A stretch of DNA of 64,000 bases from Curtobacterium sp. MCBA15_009 (GTDB taxonomy: Bacteria; Actinomycetota; Actinomycetes; Actinomycetales; Microbacteriaceae), in contig NZ_MJGO01000037.1 of NCBI RefSeq assembly GCF_001864895.1, positions 294,759 to 358,758 of the forward strand, read 5' to 3'. Shown piece by piece: positions 27,280-35,200 of the stretch. A program made the position numbers and the translations under genes. The notes under the pieces are model-generated. The model saw only the letters and a program-made list of their open reading frames with translations, was not told the DNA's origin and did not search any database. The number at the start of each line of letters is the position of its first letter. Positions within the stretch are counted from its first letter, which is position 1.

Positions 27280-27995
27280 CAGGCCGGGATGACCAGCCGG
27301 CGCTCCACCACGGCCCGTGCCACGTCGGCGAGGCGCTCCTGGTGCGACCGGGCGTACTGCCGGAGCATCCTGAACGCCGTCTCCATGTCGACCTGGTGCG
27401 TGTACGCCACGAACCCCTTCGCCTGCTCGATGACGACCCGGCTGTCGAGCGCGCGCTGCAGCTGGTCCTGCGCGACCTTCGCGTGCTCCACCGTCCGCTG
27501 CTGCAGGATGCTGATCGTCGCGACGTCCGTCAGGGCCTGCGCGGCGAGGGCGTCGTCGGCGTTGAGCCGCCCCTCGGCCTCGCGGAACAGGTTGAGCGAT
27601 CCGAGCGTCGTGTCGCGCAGCCGCATCGGGATCGCGTGGACGGACGCGTACCCGGACTCGGCGGAGGCCGCCGCGAACGTCGGCCACCGGCGGCGCATCT
27701 CGGCCTGGTCCTCGACGGAGACGAGGCGACCGGTCGAGAAGCACTCCACGCAGGGGCCCTCGCCGGAGTCGAGCTGCAGCAGGCCGACGAAGCCCGACCG
27801 CTCGTTGGTCGACGCCAGCACCTCGAGCTCCTGGTGCTGGTTGACGAGCAGGATGCCCGCCGCCGACGCGTCGAACAGGTCCACGACGTTGTCGACCAGG
27901 GTCTGCAGCAGGTCGACGACGTCGTAGTCGTCGACGAGGGTGTCGGTGAGCGCGACGAACGTGTCGACGAGACGGTGCTCGCGGGTCGGTGCCAT
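27279..27995 (-). CDS. GAF-ANTAR domain protein (RNA-binding antiterminator)
   Basis: A 238-residue protein. The GAF sensor spans about residues 15-165 (VVDLFDASAAGILLVNQHQELEVLASTNE, LDSGEGPCVECFSTGRLV, ESGYASVHAIPMRLRDTTLGSLNLF). The C-terminal ANTAR domain is three helices (LQRALDSRVVIEQAKGFVAYTHQVDMETAFRMLRQYAR). ANTAR proteins bind twin hexanucleotide hairpins in mRNA leaders and prevent termination. The conserved cysteine in GEGPCVE may sense redox state or ligands. It follows a second GAF-ANTAR gene 12 bp upstream on the same strand. The RNA targets are unknown. Confidence 0.9.
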   Translation of the reverse strand: MAPTREHRLVDTFVALTDTLVDDYDVVDLLQTLVDNVVDLFDASAAGILLVNQHQELEVLASTNERSGFVGLLQLDSGEGPCVECFSTGRLVSVEDQAEMRRRWPTFAAASAESGYASVHAIPMRLRDTTLGSLNLFREAEGRLNADDALAAQALTDVATISILQQRTVEHAKVAQDQLQRALDSRVVIEQAKGFVAYTHQVDMETAFRMLRQYARSHQERLADVARAVVERRLVIPA

Positions 27996-28007
27996 GGTGC
28001 GTGCTCC

Positions 28008-28706
28008 TCAGTTCTCGGAACCGTACGGCCGGGTGAGGTCGATGCGGCGGGCGATGACGTCGTTCGAGACGTCGCGGACGGTTCGTTCGGTGGCGAAGGC
28101 GTGCGCCTGCAGGACGAGCAGGGCGTCGGAGACGTCCACGCCGAGCTGTGCGGCGACCATGCCGGTGGCCTGGTGCACCTCGCGTCGGGAATACCGGCCG
28201 GTGTGCATGTCGGCGCGTCCGTCGGCCGCGGCGGCGAGCAGGGCCTGGCGGAGCACGCGGCGCGCGGCGACCTCGGTGAGCTGGACCGCGCCGCGGACCT
28301 GGCCGGCGGTGAGCTCCCGACCGTGCTCGACCGACAGGTCGACGGCACCGACGGGGATCGTCCCGACGTGCATCGGGAAGGAGAACACCGCGCCGACGCC
28401 GGCGCGCAGGAGCTCCTCGAGCGCCAGCGGCCAGCCCGCGTTGTCCGAGGCGGCCAGGTCGGGCTCGAGCACCGGGCTGCGACTGACGAGCGCCTGCCAG
28501 CAGGGCCCCTCGCCGAGGTCGAGCTGGATCTCGTCGACGCGCTCGGCGAGGCGGCTGCTCGCGCACACGGTGAGCGAGCCGATCGGGTCGCCGAGCGTGG
28601 AGATCCCGACCGCGCTCACCGGCAACGTCGTCAGGAACGGCGGGCACATGTCGCTGCCGTCCGGCGCGGTCTGCAGCGCGGACGCGGCGATGGTGAAGTC
28701 ACCCAT
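28008..28706 (-). CDS. GAF domain protein with ANTAR-like C-terminus
   Basis: A 232-residue protein, 12 bp before the GAF-ANTAR gene in the same operon. The GAF part reads PVSAVGISTLGDPIGSLTVCASS, LDLGEGPCWQALVSRSPVL, VGAVFSFPMHVGTIPVGAVDL. The C-terminal helices (YSRREVHQATGMVAAQLGVDVSDALLVLQAHAFATERTVRDVSNDVIARRIDL) have the ANTAR pattern. ATG 28706 is taken as the start; an in-frame GTG at 28766 adds 20 unconserved residues. Two paralogous sensors in tandem suggest hetero-oligomers or layered sensing. The conserved GEGPC motif is shared with the downstream protein. Confidence 0.88.
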   Translation of the reverse strand: MGDFTIAASALQTAPDGSDMCPPFLTTLPVSAVGISTLGDPIGSLTVCASSRLAERVDEIQLDLGEGPCWQALVSRSPVLEPDLAASDNAGWPLALEELLRAGVGAVFSFPMHVGTIPVGAVDLSVEHGRELTAGQVRGAVQLTEVAARRVLRQALLAAAADGRADMHTGRYSRREVHQATGMVAAQLGVDVSDALLVLQAHAFATERTVRDVSNDVIARRIDLTRPYGSEN

Positions 28707-28814
28707 CCGACGCCCTCGTTCCTGGTCCACGACCGCTGCACCCTCGGACGGTGACCGATCGTCCACCGCGTGTTGTCACGCTAGCGCAGTCGGCGACCGC
28801 GGCCGCTGCGGTGG

Positions 28815-29273
28815 TCACATCGCACGCGGTCGCGCCGGCTCGGGCACGAAGTGGATCCGCTCGGCCGCGCGCGTGACCTCGCGGGCGCGCGCCGTCCGGT
28901 CGTCGAACGCCAGGCGCGCGGCGTCGCGCACCTCTTCCTGGTCGGCGAGCACCGTCCGGCTCACGGTGTCGACGATGGTCGCCACCACCGTCGCGAGTCC
29001 GCGTTCCAGCTGCCCGAGGCTCGTGTTGCCGATGACGAGTCGACGGTCCTGCACGTCGAGCGTGACCTCCGGGTACCCGGCCGCGACGAGGCGGGCGTGC
29101 CCGAGCTCGCCGCGCAGCGCGGTGGTCTCGGCGGTGTCGGGTCGCCGGTTGAAGACGGCGGGTACGTCGTAGGTGGCCGCCGCCGAGGGCGAGCCGAGTT
29201 CCGTCGGCAGGCCCGAGGCCACGACGCTGGTGAGGGCGAGCGGCGTCGAGGCCGCCTCGGATCGGTTCGTCAT
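28815..29273 (-). CDS. Hypothetical protein upstream of the GAF-ANTAR pair
   Basis: A 152-residue soluble protein that I do not recognise. Visible segments are GELGHARLVAAGYPEVTLDVQDRRLVIGN, a helical LGQLERGLATVVATIVDTVSRTVLADQEEVRDAARLAFDDR and a basic REVTRAAERIHF tail. ATG 29273 is chosen; AAGGGAG precedes it on the reverse strand. It is on the same strand as, and about 108 bp ahead of, the two GAF-ANTAR genes, so it may be part of that unit or have its own control. Confidence 0.7.
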   Translation of the reverse strand: MTNRSEAASTPLALTSVVASGLPTELGSPSAAATYDVPAVFNRRPDTAETTALRGELGHARLVAAGYPEVTLDVQDRRLVIGNTSLGQLERGLATVVATIVDTVSRTVLADQEEVRDAARLAFDDRTARAREVTRAAERIHFVPEPARPRAM

Positions 29274-29402
29274 GATGACTCCCTTGGCGGCTCCGCAGGG
29301 GGACGCCGGGAAGACCCCGGCTCCGTCCTGCTGACACCGTGACGCCAGTGTGGGACCCGACGATGTACGCGCACCCAGCCACGGCCCGTGGGCCGTGTCG
29401 GG

Positions 29403-29527
29403 TCGGACGGGAGGCCCGTGGCGGCCCCGCACCGCGCCTCCCGTCCGACAGCGGGTCGCGTCCACCACCGGACGCAGCCGGAACAGCGATGGTCGGGTGC
29501 GCGAACGCGACCCGACCATCCCTGCTC
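29403..29527. repeat. Degenerate family A palindrome followed by family B remnant
   Basis: TCGGACGGGAGGC / GCCTCCCGTCCGA (29403-29448) is family A with an unpaired middle. ATGGTCGGGT / ACCCGACCAT (29489-29519), with CCTGCTCAC beyond, is family B with its outer arm lost on one side. They lie between the PTS EIIC stop and the hypothetical gene at 28815; I see no gene in this roughly 290-bp gap. Confidence 0.7.
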
Positions 29528-29561
29528 ACGGACCGCGCGGGGCGCGCGTGTCCGCTCGTCT

Positions 29562-30974
29562 TCAGCGCGCCGCTGCGACCTCCTGGTCGCGCTCGGCGGC
29601 CTCGGCCTCGGTCCGGCGCTTCGCCCGGCCGCGCATCACGATCGACGCGCCGTACACCAGCACGATCGCGGCGAGCAGTCCGACGATCACGGCGACCTGT
29701 CCACCCGCACCGGCGAGGTGCCCGAAGACCAGGCCCACGACGCCGAAGTCGGCGTCCGAGAAGGTCGAGTTCGCCAGCCCCACGTCGCCGAGCACCGGCA
29801 GGAGCAGCAGCGGCAGGAACGTGATGGCGAGCCCGTTCGTGAACGCGCCGAGCACCGCGCCGCGTCGACCGCCCGCGCCGTTGCCGATGACACCGGAGGC
29901 CGCGCCGGTCATGAAGTGCGCGACGACGCCCGGGATGATGATCGCCGTGCCGCTCACGGCCATGACCACCATGCCGACGATGCCGCCGGCGAAGCTCGAC
30001 AGGAAGCCGATGAGCACGGCGTTCGGGGCGAACGTGAACACGATCGGCACGTCGAGCGCCGGCTTGGCGTTCTTGACGAGCCGCTCGCTGATGCCCTTGA
30101 AGGCCGGCACGATCTCGGCCAGGACGACGCGGACGCCGGCCAGGATGATGAAGACACCGGCGGAGAACGTGGCGGCCTGCATCACCGCGAAGATGATGAA
30201 GTTCTGGCCGTCGCTCAGCTCGGACTCGATGTACCCGGCACCGGCGAACAGTGCGACGACGACGTAGATGACGCCCATCGACAGCGCCACGATGACGGTG
30301 GTGTCGCGCAGGAAGCCGAGGCCGGACGGGAACGCGATGTCCTCGGTCGACTTCGACGGCTTCTTCTTGCTGCGGGTCAGGGTCGCGACGACACCGCTCA
30401 GGGCGATGCCGGCGCCGCCGGTGTGCCCGAGTGCGACGTCGTCGGTGCCCGTGACCTTGCGCATGAAGGGCTGCACGACGGCGGGGGAGACCGTCATGAC
30501 GATGCCCTGGGCGATCGAGCCCCACAGGATGACCTGCCACGTGCTGAACCCGGCGACGCCGAAGATCACCGCGACCATCGCCGCCATGTAGAAGGCGACG
30601 TGGCCGGACAGGTAGATGTACTTGAACTGCGTCGTCGCGGCGAGCACGACGTTGACGATCATGCCGAAGAAGAAGATGAGCGCGGCGGCGGAGCCGTACT
30701 CGAGCAGCACCTGGCCGACGATCGCCTCGTTGTTCGGCACGACGCCCTGCACGTTGAACGCGTGCTGGAACATGTCGCCGAACGGCGAGAGCGAGGCGCT
30801 GACCACCCCGGCGCCGGCCGCGAGCACGAGGAAGCCGACCAGGGTGCGGACGGTGCCCTTGAAGACGTCGCTGCCGCTCTTCCGCTGGATCGCGAGCCCG
30901 ATCAGCGAGATGAGCGCGACGATGATCGACGGCTGCCGGAAGAGGTCGAGCAGGATCGACACGAACCCGTTCAT
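29562..30974 (-). CDS. ulaA: PTS ascorbate-type transporter subunit EIIC
   Basis: A 470-residue membrane permease of the AG superfamily. About 11 hydrophobic segments run from SIIVALISLIGLAIQRKSG to QVAVIVGLLAAIVLVYGASIVMRG. Family signatures are RTLVGFLVLAAGAG, NNEAIVGQVLLEYGSAAALIFFFG, YLSGHVAFYMAAMVAVIFG and GHTGGAGIALSG. The known member UlaA takes up L-ascorbate and phosphorylates it; other members carry pentitols. It is the last gene of the operon GntR-EIIA-EIIB-EIIC, 2 bp after EIIB. No ascorbate degradation genes (ulaD, E, F, G) are nearby, so the sugar is uncertain. Confidence 0.9.
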   Translation of the reverse strand: MNGFVSILLDLFRQPSIIVALISLIGLAIQRKSGSDVFKGTVRTLVGFLVLAAGAGVVSASLSPFGDMFQHAFNVQGVVPNNEAIVGQVLLEYGSAAALIFFFGMIVNVVLAATTQFKYIYLSGHVAFYMAAMVAVIFGVAGFSTWQVILWGSIAQGIVMTVSPAVVQPFMRKVTGTDDVALGHTGGAGIALSGVVATLTRSKKKPSKSTEDIAFPSGLGFLRDTTVIVALSMGVIYVVVALFAGAGYIESELSDGQNFIIFAVMQAATFSAGVFIILAGVRVVLAEIVPAFKGISERLVKNAKPALDVPIVFTFAPNAVLIGFLSSFAGGIVGMVVMAVSGTAIIIPGVVAHFMTGAASGVIGNGAGGRRGAVLGAFTNGLAITFLPLLLLPVLGDVGLANSTFSDADFGVVGLVFGHLAGAGGQVAVIVGLLAAIVLVYGASIVMRGRAKRRTEAEAAERDQEVAAAR

Positions 30975-30976
30975 CG

Positions 30977-31273
30977 TCAGGCCCCCGCGGGGACGTCGAC
31001 ACCGTGGCGGGTGAGGGCCGCGGCGGTCTTCGTCTTGATCTCGGAGAAGTCGATGAGGCTGTCGAGCACGACCACGTCACCGAGGTCCTGGGCGGCCTCG
31101 GCGATGTCCTTGCCGACGAAGACGACGTCGGCCGAGGTGGACGAGGCCGAACCGAGGTCGGTGTGGTCGACGTCGACCCCGCTGACCCCGAGCTCCTTGA
31201 GCGCCTTGTCGATGTTCATGTGGGTCATGAAGCTGGAGCCGAGGCCGGTGCTGCAGACGGCGAGGATCTTCAT
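30977..31273 (-). CDS. ulaB: PTS EIIB, ascorbate/lactose type
   Basis: A 98-residue cytoplasmic phosphocarrier. The phosphocysteine loop is at the start, MKILAVCSTGLGSSFM, matching the EIIB CxTGLGSS pattern (Cys7). VDHTDLGSASSTSADVVFVGKDIAE follows. It passes phosphate from EIIA to the sugar bound by EIIC. Its ATG overlaps the EIIA stop by 4 nt, so translation is coupled. SD context is weak, consistent with coupling. Full length for the family. Confidence 0.92.
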   Translation of the reverse strand: MKILAVCSTGLGSSFMTHMNIDKALKELGVSGVDVDHTDLGSASSTSADVVFVGKDIAEAAQDLGDVVVLDSLIDFSEIKTKTAAALTRHGVDVPAGA

Positions 31274-31728
31274 GCGTTCTGTCCGATCTGTGAGAGGACC
31301 GACGTGACGTCGGCGGGGGTGGTGGCGTCGAGGAGCCCGGCGCGGGCGTCCTCGTCGGTGAGCAGGACGGCGAGTTCCTGCATCGTCTGGATGTGCTCGC
31401 TCGAGTCGCTCGCGGCGAGGCACAGGAACAGGTCGATCGGGTGCGCCGGGTCGTCGGCGAGCAGCACGGCGGGCCGCACGCGCAGGTAGGACAGCGCCGG
31501 TCGGACCACGCCGGCCTCGGGGCGGGCGTGGGCGAGGGCGACGCCGGACCCGAGGTCGATGTACGTGCCGCCGGGTGCCGCGACCGCGGTCTTCATCGCC
31601 TCGACGTAGTCGGGGGTGATCGACCCGTCGTCGACGAGGGGCGCGGACACGAGGTCGACCGCCTGCTGCCAGGAGTCGACGTCCGCGGCGAAGCGGATCC
31701 GGTCGGGGGTGAGACGTTCTCTGAGCAT
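31270..31728 (-). CDS. ulaC: PTS EIIA, mannitol/fructose (PTS_2) type
   Basis: A 152-residue phosphotransfer protein. The active-site histidine is in GVALAHARPEAGV (about residue 66), matching the EIIA-2 fold. VDLVSAPLVDDGSITPDYVEAMKTA and HPIDLFLCLAASDSSEHIQTM are also typical. It takes phosphate from HPr and gives it to EIIB. It lies 15 bp after the GntR gene and overlaps EIIB by 4 nt. Confidence 0.92.
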   Translation of the reverse strand: MLRERLTPDRIRFAADVDSWQQAVDLVSAPLVDDGSITPDYVEAMKTAVAAPGGTYIDLGSGVALAHARPEAGVVRPALSYLRVRPAVLLADDPAHPIDLFLCLAASDSSEHIQTMQELAVLLTDEDARAGLLDATTPADVTSVLSQIGQNA

Positions 31729-31743
31729 GGTGTTCCTGTTCCG

Positions 31744-32487
31744 TCAGCTGTGCAGTCCGAAGAAGATCTCGGAGTTCTGCGGCGTGAAGTCCGAGACGCC
31801 GTACGCGACGGCCTGGTCGTCCTGGTCGAAGACCGTCGAGGCGACCCGCAGGAGCTTCTCGCCGTGGTCGACCATGAGGGCGTCGGACGTGGGGCCGTCC
31901 GCGGCGCTGACCGAGACGAGCAGGTCGTTCCGGACGAGGGTCACGCCGTAGACCTCGCGCAGGAAGCCGTACAGCGACCCGTCGGTGAAGTCGGTCGTCG
32001 CCGCCAGGGGGAAGCGCTCGACCGGCAGGTAGGTGGTGACCCGGTGGTGCAGGGTGCCGTTGACGAACCGGAGCCGGACGAGCTCGACGACGCGGTCGGC
32101 GGAGGACACGTCGAGGCGCGCGCCGACCGTCTCGCCGGCGACGACGACGTCGTGCCGGAGCACCTGGCTCGAGACGGCGAAGCCCTCTTCCGTCTGCTGC
32201 ACGTAGAAGCCCTTCACCTCGTCGGCGAAGCGCTCCCGGTAGTGGGTGCGGAACTGCGGCTCGGTGACGAAGGTGCCGCGGCCCTGTTCGCGCACGAGGT
32301 GCCCGTCCGCGATGAGCCCGTCGACCGCGTGCCGCAGGGTGATCCGGCTGACGCCGTACTCCTCGCAGAGCACCGGTTCGGGTGCGAGCCGGGTGCCCGG
32401 CGCGAGCTTGACGATGCGCGAGAGCAGGTGCTCGCGGACGGCCACGTACTTGCTCGTCCCGCTGATCGTGCGCACGGATTCCTCCAC
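31744..32487 (-). CDS. GntR-family regulator, HutC/UTRA type
   Basis: A 247-residue transcription factor. The winged helix (residues 10-75) reads SKYVAVREHLLSRIVKLAPGTRLAPEP, then YGVSRITLRHAVDGLIADGHLVREQGRGTFV. The UTRA domain (from about residue 95) binds a small ligand, usually a phosphorylated sugar. GTG start. First gene of the PTS operon and divergent from transketolase. Two ATTCGTCATGACG sites between the two starts are its probable operators. The ligand is likely the PTS product, a sugar or sugar-alcohol phosphate; that is inference. Confidence 0.9.
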   Translation of the reverse strand: MEESVRTISGTSKYVAVREHLLSRIVKLAPGTRLAPEPVLCEEYGVSRITLRHAVDGLIADGHLVREQGRGTFVTEPQFRTHYRERFADEVKGFYVQQTEEGFAVSSQVLRHDVVVAGETVGARLDVSSADRVVELVRLRFVNGTLHHRVTTYLPVERFPLAATTDFTDGSLYGFLREVYGVTLVRNDLLVSVSAADGPTSDALMVDHGEKLLRVASTVFDQDDQAVAYGVSDFTPQNSEIFFGLHS

Positions 32488-32530
32488 GTCGTTGTGTGGC
32501 TCGCAGGGCGGGCCGAGGGCTGGACCGTCA

Positions 32531-32625
32531 ATTCGTCATGACGACTTGACGTCTGAGACGGTACCCCGCTCGGACCGGGATCGCAAAACGACGCCGATTG
32601 GTCTTGATTCGTCATGACGTCATGA
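32531..32625. promoter_or_regulatory. Two GntR-type operator sites between PTS and transketolase operons
   Basis: ATTCGTCATGACG occurs at 32531-32543 and again at 32607-32619, 76 bp apart. The second copy contains TCATGACGTCATGA (32612-32625), a perfect 14-bp palindrome. One site lies close to each divergent gene, fitting joint control or looping. Confidence 0.8.
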
Positions 32626-32677
32626 TCCATGACCTACCGTCGAGAGCGTCCCACCACGCCCCGATGAAGGAGTACGC

Positions 32678-34684
32678 ATGACCACGGACGTCGGCCGGAA
32701 CGCCATCGACACCGCCCGGATGCTCGCGATCGACGCCGTCGAGGCGGCCGGGTCGGGCCACCCCGGCACCGCCGCGGCACTCGCCCCCGTCGCCCACCTG
32801 CTGTTCCAGGAGCACATCCGGCACGACCCCGCGTCGCCGGAGTGGCCGGGGCGCGACCGCTTCGTGCTCTCCTGCGGGCACGCGAGCATCCTGCTCTACA
32901 CGCAGCTGTTCCTGACCGGCTACGGCCTGACCCTCGACGACCTGCGCGCGTTCCGCTCGGCGGGCTCACGGACGCCGGGGCACCCCGAGTTCGGGCACAC
33001 CCCCGGGGTCGAGACCACGACCGGCCCCCTCGGCCAGGGCCTCGCCACCGCGGTCGGCATGGCGATGGCGCTCAAGCGGGACCGGGCACGCCTGGACCCC
33101 GACTCCCCCGCCGGCACGTCGCCCTTCGACCAGCGCGTCTGGGTGCTCGCGTCCGACGGCGACCTGCAGGAGGGCATCTCCTACGAGGCCGGCGCCCTGG
33201 CCGGCCGGCACGGACTCGGCAACCTCACCGTCGTGTACGACGACAACGACATCCAGATCGAGGGCAGCACCACCCTGACCTCGTCCGAGGACACCGGCGC
33301 CCGCTTCGCCGCCCAGGGGTGGCGCGTCGACCACGTCGCCACCACCCCCGACGGCGACGTCGACCTGGCGACCCTGCACCGCGTGCTCTCCGGCGAGCGC
33401 GACGACCGGCCGCACCTCGTCGTGCTCGCCTCGCAGATCGCCTGGCCGGCACCGAACGCCACCGGCTCCGCCGCGTCGCACGGCGCCCCGCTCGGCGCCG
33501 CCGAGACCGCCGCCACCCGCGCGGCGCTCGGCATCGACCGCGAACCGTTCGACGTGCCCGCCGAGGTCCTCGCGCACACCCGCCGCGCGGTCGACCGGGG
33601 CGAATCACTCCGCGCCGCGTGGGACACCGCGTTCGCGGCCTGGACCGACGTGCACCCGCAGGCGGCGTCCGAGCACGCACGTGCCGCACGGGGCGAGCTG
33701 CCCGCCGGACTGACCACGGGCCTCCCGACCTTCGAACCCGGCACGCAGCTGGCGACCCGCGACGCCTCCGGCCGGGTCATCCAGGCGCTCGCCGAGCGGA
33801 TGCCCGAGCTCTGGGGCGGCTCCGCCGACCTCGCCGAGCCGAACCGCACCGCCATCGTCGACGGCGGCTCGTTCCTGCCGTCGTCGCCGACCGGCCGGAA
33901 CGTGCACTGGGGCGTGCGCGAGCACGCCATGGCCGCCGCGATGAACGGCATCACCCTCGCCGGCGGGTCACGCTTCTTCGCCGGCACCTTCCTGGTGTTC
34001 AGCGACTACCAGCGCCCCGCGATCCGCCTCGCCGCCCTCATGCAGCTCCCCGTCACGTACGTGTGGTCGCACGACTCGGTGGCGCTCGGCGCGGACGGTC
34101 CGACGCACCAGCCGATCGAGCACCTGGCGAGCCTCCGTGCGATGCCCGGCTTCGCCGTGGTCCGGCCGGCGGACGGCAACGAGACCGTCGCGGCGTGGGC
34201 GGCGGTCCTCGAACGGCGTGCACCCGCCGGGCTCGTCCTCGCCCGCCAGCCGCTGCCCGTCGCCGACACCCCGGTCGACGCGGTGCGGGAGGGCGTCGCC
34301 CGCGGCGCGTACGTCGTGCGCGACACCGACGGTGCGCCCGACGTCGTCGTGGTGGCGACCGGCAGCGAGGTCGCCCTCGCCCTGCAGGCCGCCGAGCAGG
34401 TGCCGGACCTGGCCGTCCGGGTCGTGTCGATGCCCTGCCGCGAGTGGTTCGAGGCCGGGGACGCCGACCACCGCGAGCGCGTCCTGCCCCGCTCCGTGCG
34501 CGCCCGGGTCGTCGTCGAGGCGGCGTCGCCCTTCGGCTGGGAGGGCATCGCCGGCCCCGACGGCGTCGTGGTCGGCATCGACGAGTTCGGCGTCTCCGCG
34601 CCGGCAGCAGACGCACTCGCGGCACGCGGCATGACCGTGGAGCGCGTCGTCGAGGCGCTCCGCACCGTGGCCGCGCGCGTCTGA
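32678..34684 (+). CDS. tkt: Transketolase
   Basis: A 668-residue thiamine diphosphate enzyme moving two-carbon units between ketose and aldose phosphates. The ThDP motif GDLQEGISYEAGALAGRHGLGNLTVVYDDNDI, the substrate histidine motif GHPGTAAALAPVAHLLF, TGPLGQGLATAVGMAMA, and the pyrimidine-domain segment GVREHAMAAAMNGITLAGG are all present, as is HDSVALGADGPTHQPIEHL. Full length. AAGGAG precedes the ATG by 8 nt. It is divergent from the GntR-PTS operon and shares its operator region, so it is probably a dedicated copy serving the imported sugar rather than the housekeeping enzyme. That implies a product entering the pentose phosphate pathway. Confidence 0.93.
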   Translation: MTTDVGRNAIDTARMLAIDAVEAAGSGHPGTAAALAPVAHLLFQEHIRHDPASPEWPGRDRFVLSCGHASILLYTQLFLTGYGLTLDDLRAFRSAGSRTPGHPEFGHTPGVETTTGPLGQGLATAVGMAMALKRDRARLDPDSPAGTSPFDQRVWVLASDGDLQEGISYEAGALAGRHGLGNLTVVYDDNDIQIEGSTTLTSSEDTGARFAAQGWRVDHVATTPDGDVDLATLHRVLSGERDDRPHLVVLASQIAWPAPNATGSAASHGAPLGAAETAATRAALGIDREPFDVPAEVLAHTRRAVDRGESLRAAWDTAFAAWTDVHPQAASEHARAARGELPAGLTTGLPTFEPGTQLATRDASGRVIQALAERMPELWGGSADLAEPNRTAIVDGGSFLPSSPTGRNVHWGVREHAMAAAMNGITLAGGSRFFAGTFLVFSDYQRPAIRLAALMQLPVTYVWSHDSVALGADGPTHQPIEHLASLRAMPGFAVVRPADGNETVAAWAAVLERRAPAGLVLARQPLPVADTPVDAVREGVARGAYVVRDTDGAPDVVVVATGSEVALALQAAEQVPDLAVRVVSMPCREWFEAGDADHRERVLPRSVRARVVVEAASPFGWEGIAGPDGVVVGIDEFGVSAPAADALAARGMTVERVVEALRTVAARV

Positions 34685-34695
34685 CCCGTCGCCTC

Positions 34696-34799
34696 GAGTC
34701 GTGTCGCCGCTCGAGTCGTGGCGCCTCACGAGTCGTGTCGCCGCTCGAGTGAGCAGAAGACGTCGGGTGCGAGGTCGACACCCGACGTCTTCTGCTCAC
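34696..34799. repeat. 21-bp direct repeat followed by a variant family B palindrome
   Basis: GAGTCGTGTCGCCGCTCGAGT occurs at 34696-34716 and 34730-34750, separated by 13 bp. It is followed by GTGAGCAGAAGACGTCGGGT and its exact complement (34749-34799), with an 11-nt loop. The stem keeps the family B ends but has a different, fully compensated core. It lies 3' of the transketolase gene and could terminate it. Confidence 0.78.
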
Positions 34800-34876
34800 C
34801 GGGTGCTCGTCGCGTCACCCGTTCTCGGGCTGTCAACGGGTCGGCCCCCCGGGCACGATCGATCCGGGAGGCCGCG

Positions 34877-35200
34877 ATGCGCAGCACGACGACGAGGGTG
34901 TCCGCGTGGCACCTGGCGTGGAGCGCGCCGGCGGGACTCGCCGTCGGCGCGGTCGCGTTCGTCACGGCGTTCTTCGCGTGGTGCGGGACCGAGCGGTGCG
35001 CCGCCACGGACCCCGCTCGGTACGCGGTCGAGACGACGGTCGCGTTCGTCGTCACCGGCGTCGGGGCGCTGCTCGGCGGTGTCGTCGTCCGGCTCGCGCC
35101 GTGGACCCGTCAGCGGGGACCGCGAGCCGCGGTGACCGCCGTCGTCGTCGCGCTACCGCTCGTCGCCGCCGTCGCGTACGTCGCCCGGTTCGGCGGTTGA
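34877..35200 (+). CDS. Small three-helix membrane protein
   Basis: A 107-residue protein. Hydrophobic segments are at about 11-33 (AWSAPAGLAVGAVAFVTAFFAW), 49-70 (ETTVAFVVTGVGALLGGVVVRL) and 84-103 (AAVTAVVVALPLVAAVAYVA). CGTERCAA in the first loop could form a disulphide outside the cell. GGGAGG lies 6 nt before the ATG. No family recognised. Its 3' end overlaps the convergent RidA gene by 48 bp, unusual for this window. Confidence 0.72.
   Translation: MRSTTTRVSAWHLAWSAPAGLAVGAVAFVTAFFAWCGTERCAATDPARYAVETTVAFVVTGVGALLGGVVVRLAPWTRQRGPRAAVTAVVVALPLVAAVAYVARFGG

Noticed and set aside
29388-31307. 639-codon forward ORF over the PTS EIIC gene
   Set aside because: EIIC on the minus strand has complete family motifs; the forward frame is an Asp/Arg/His-rich shadow.
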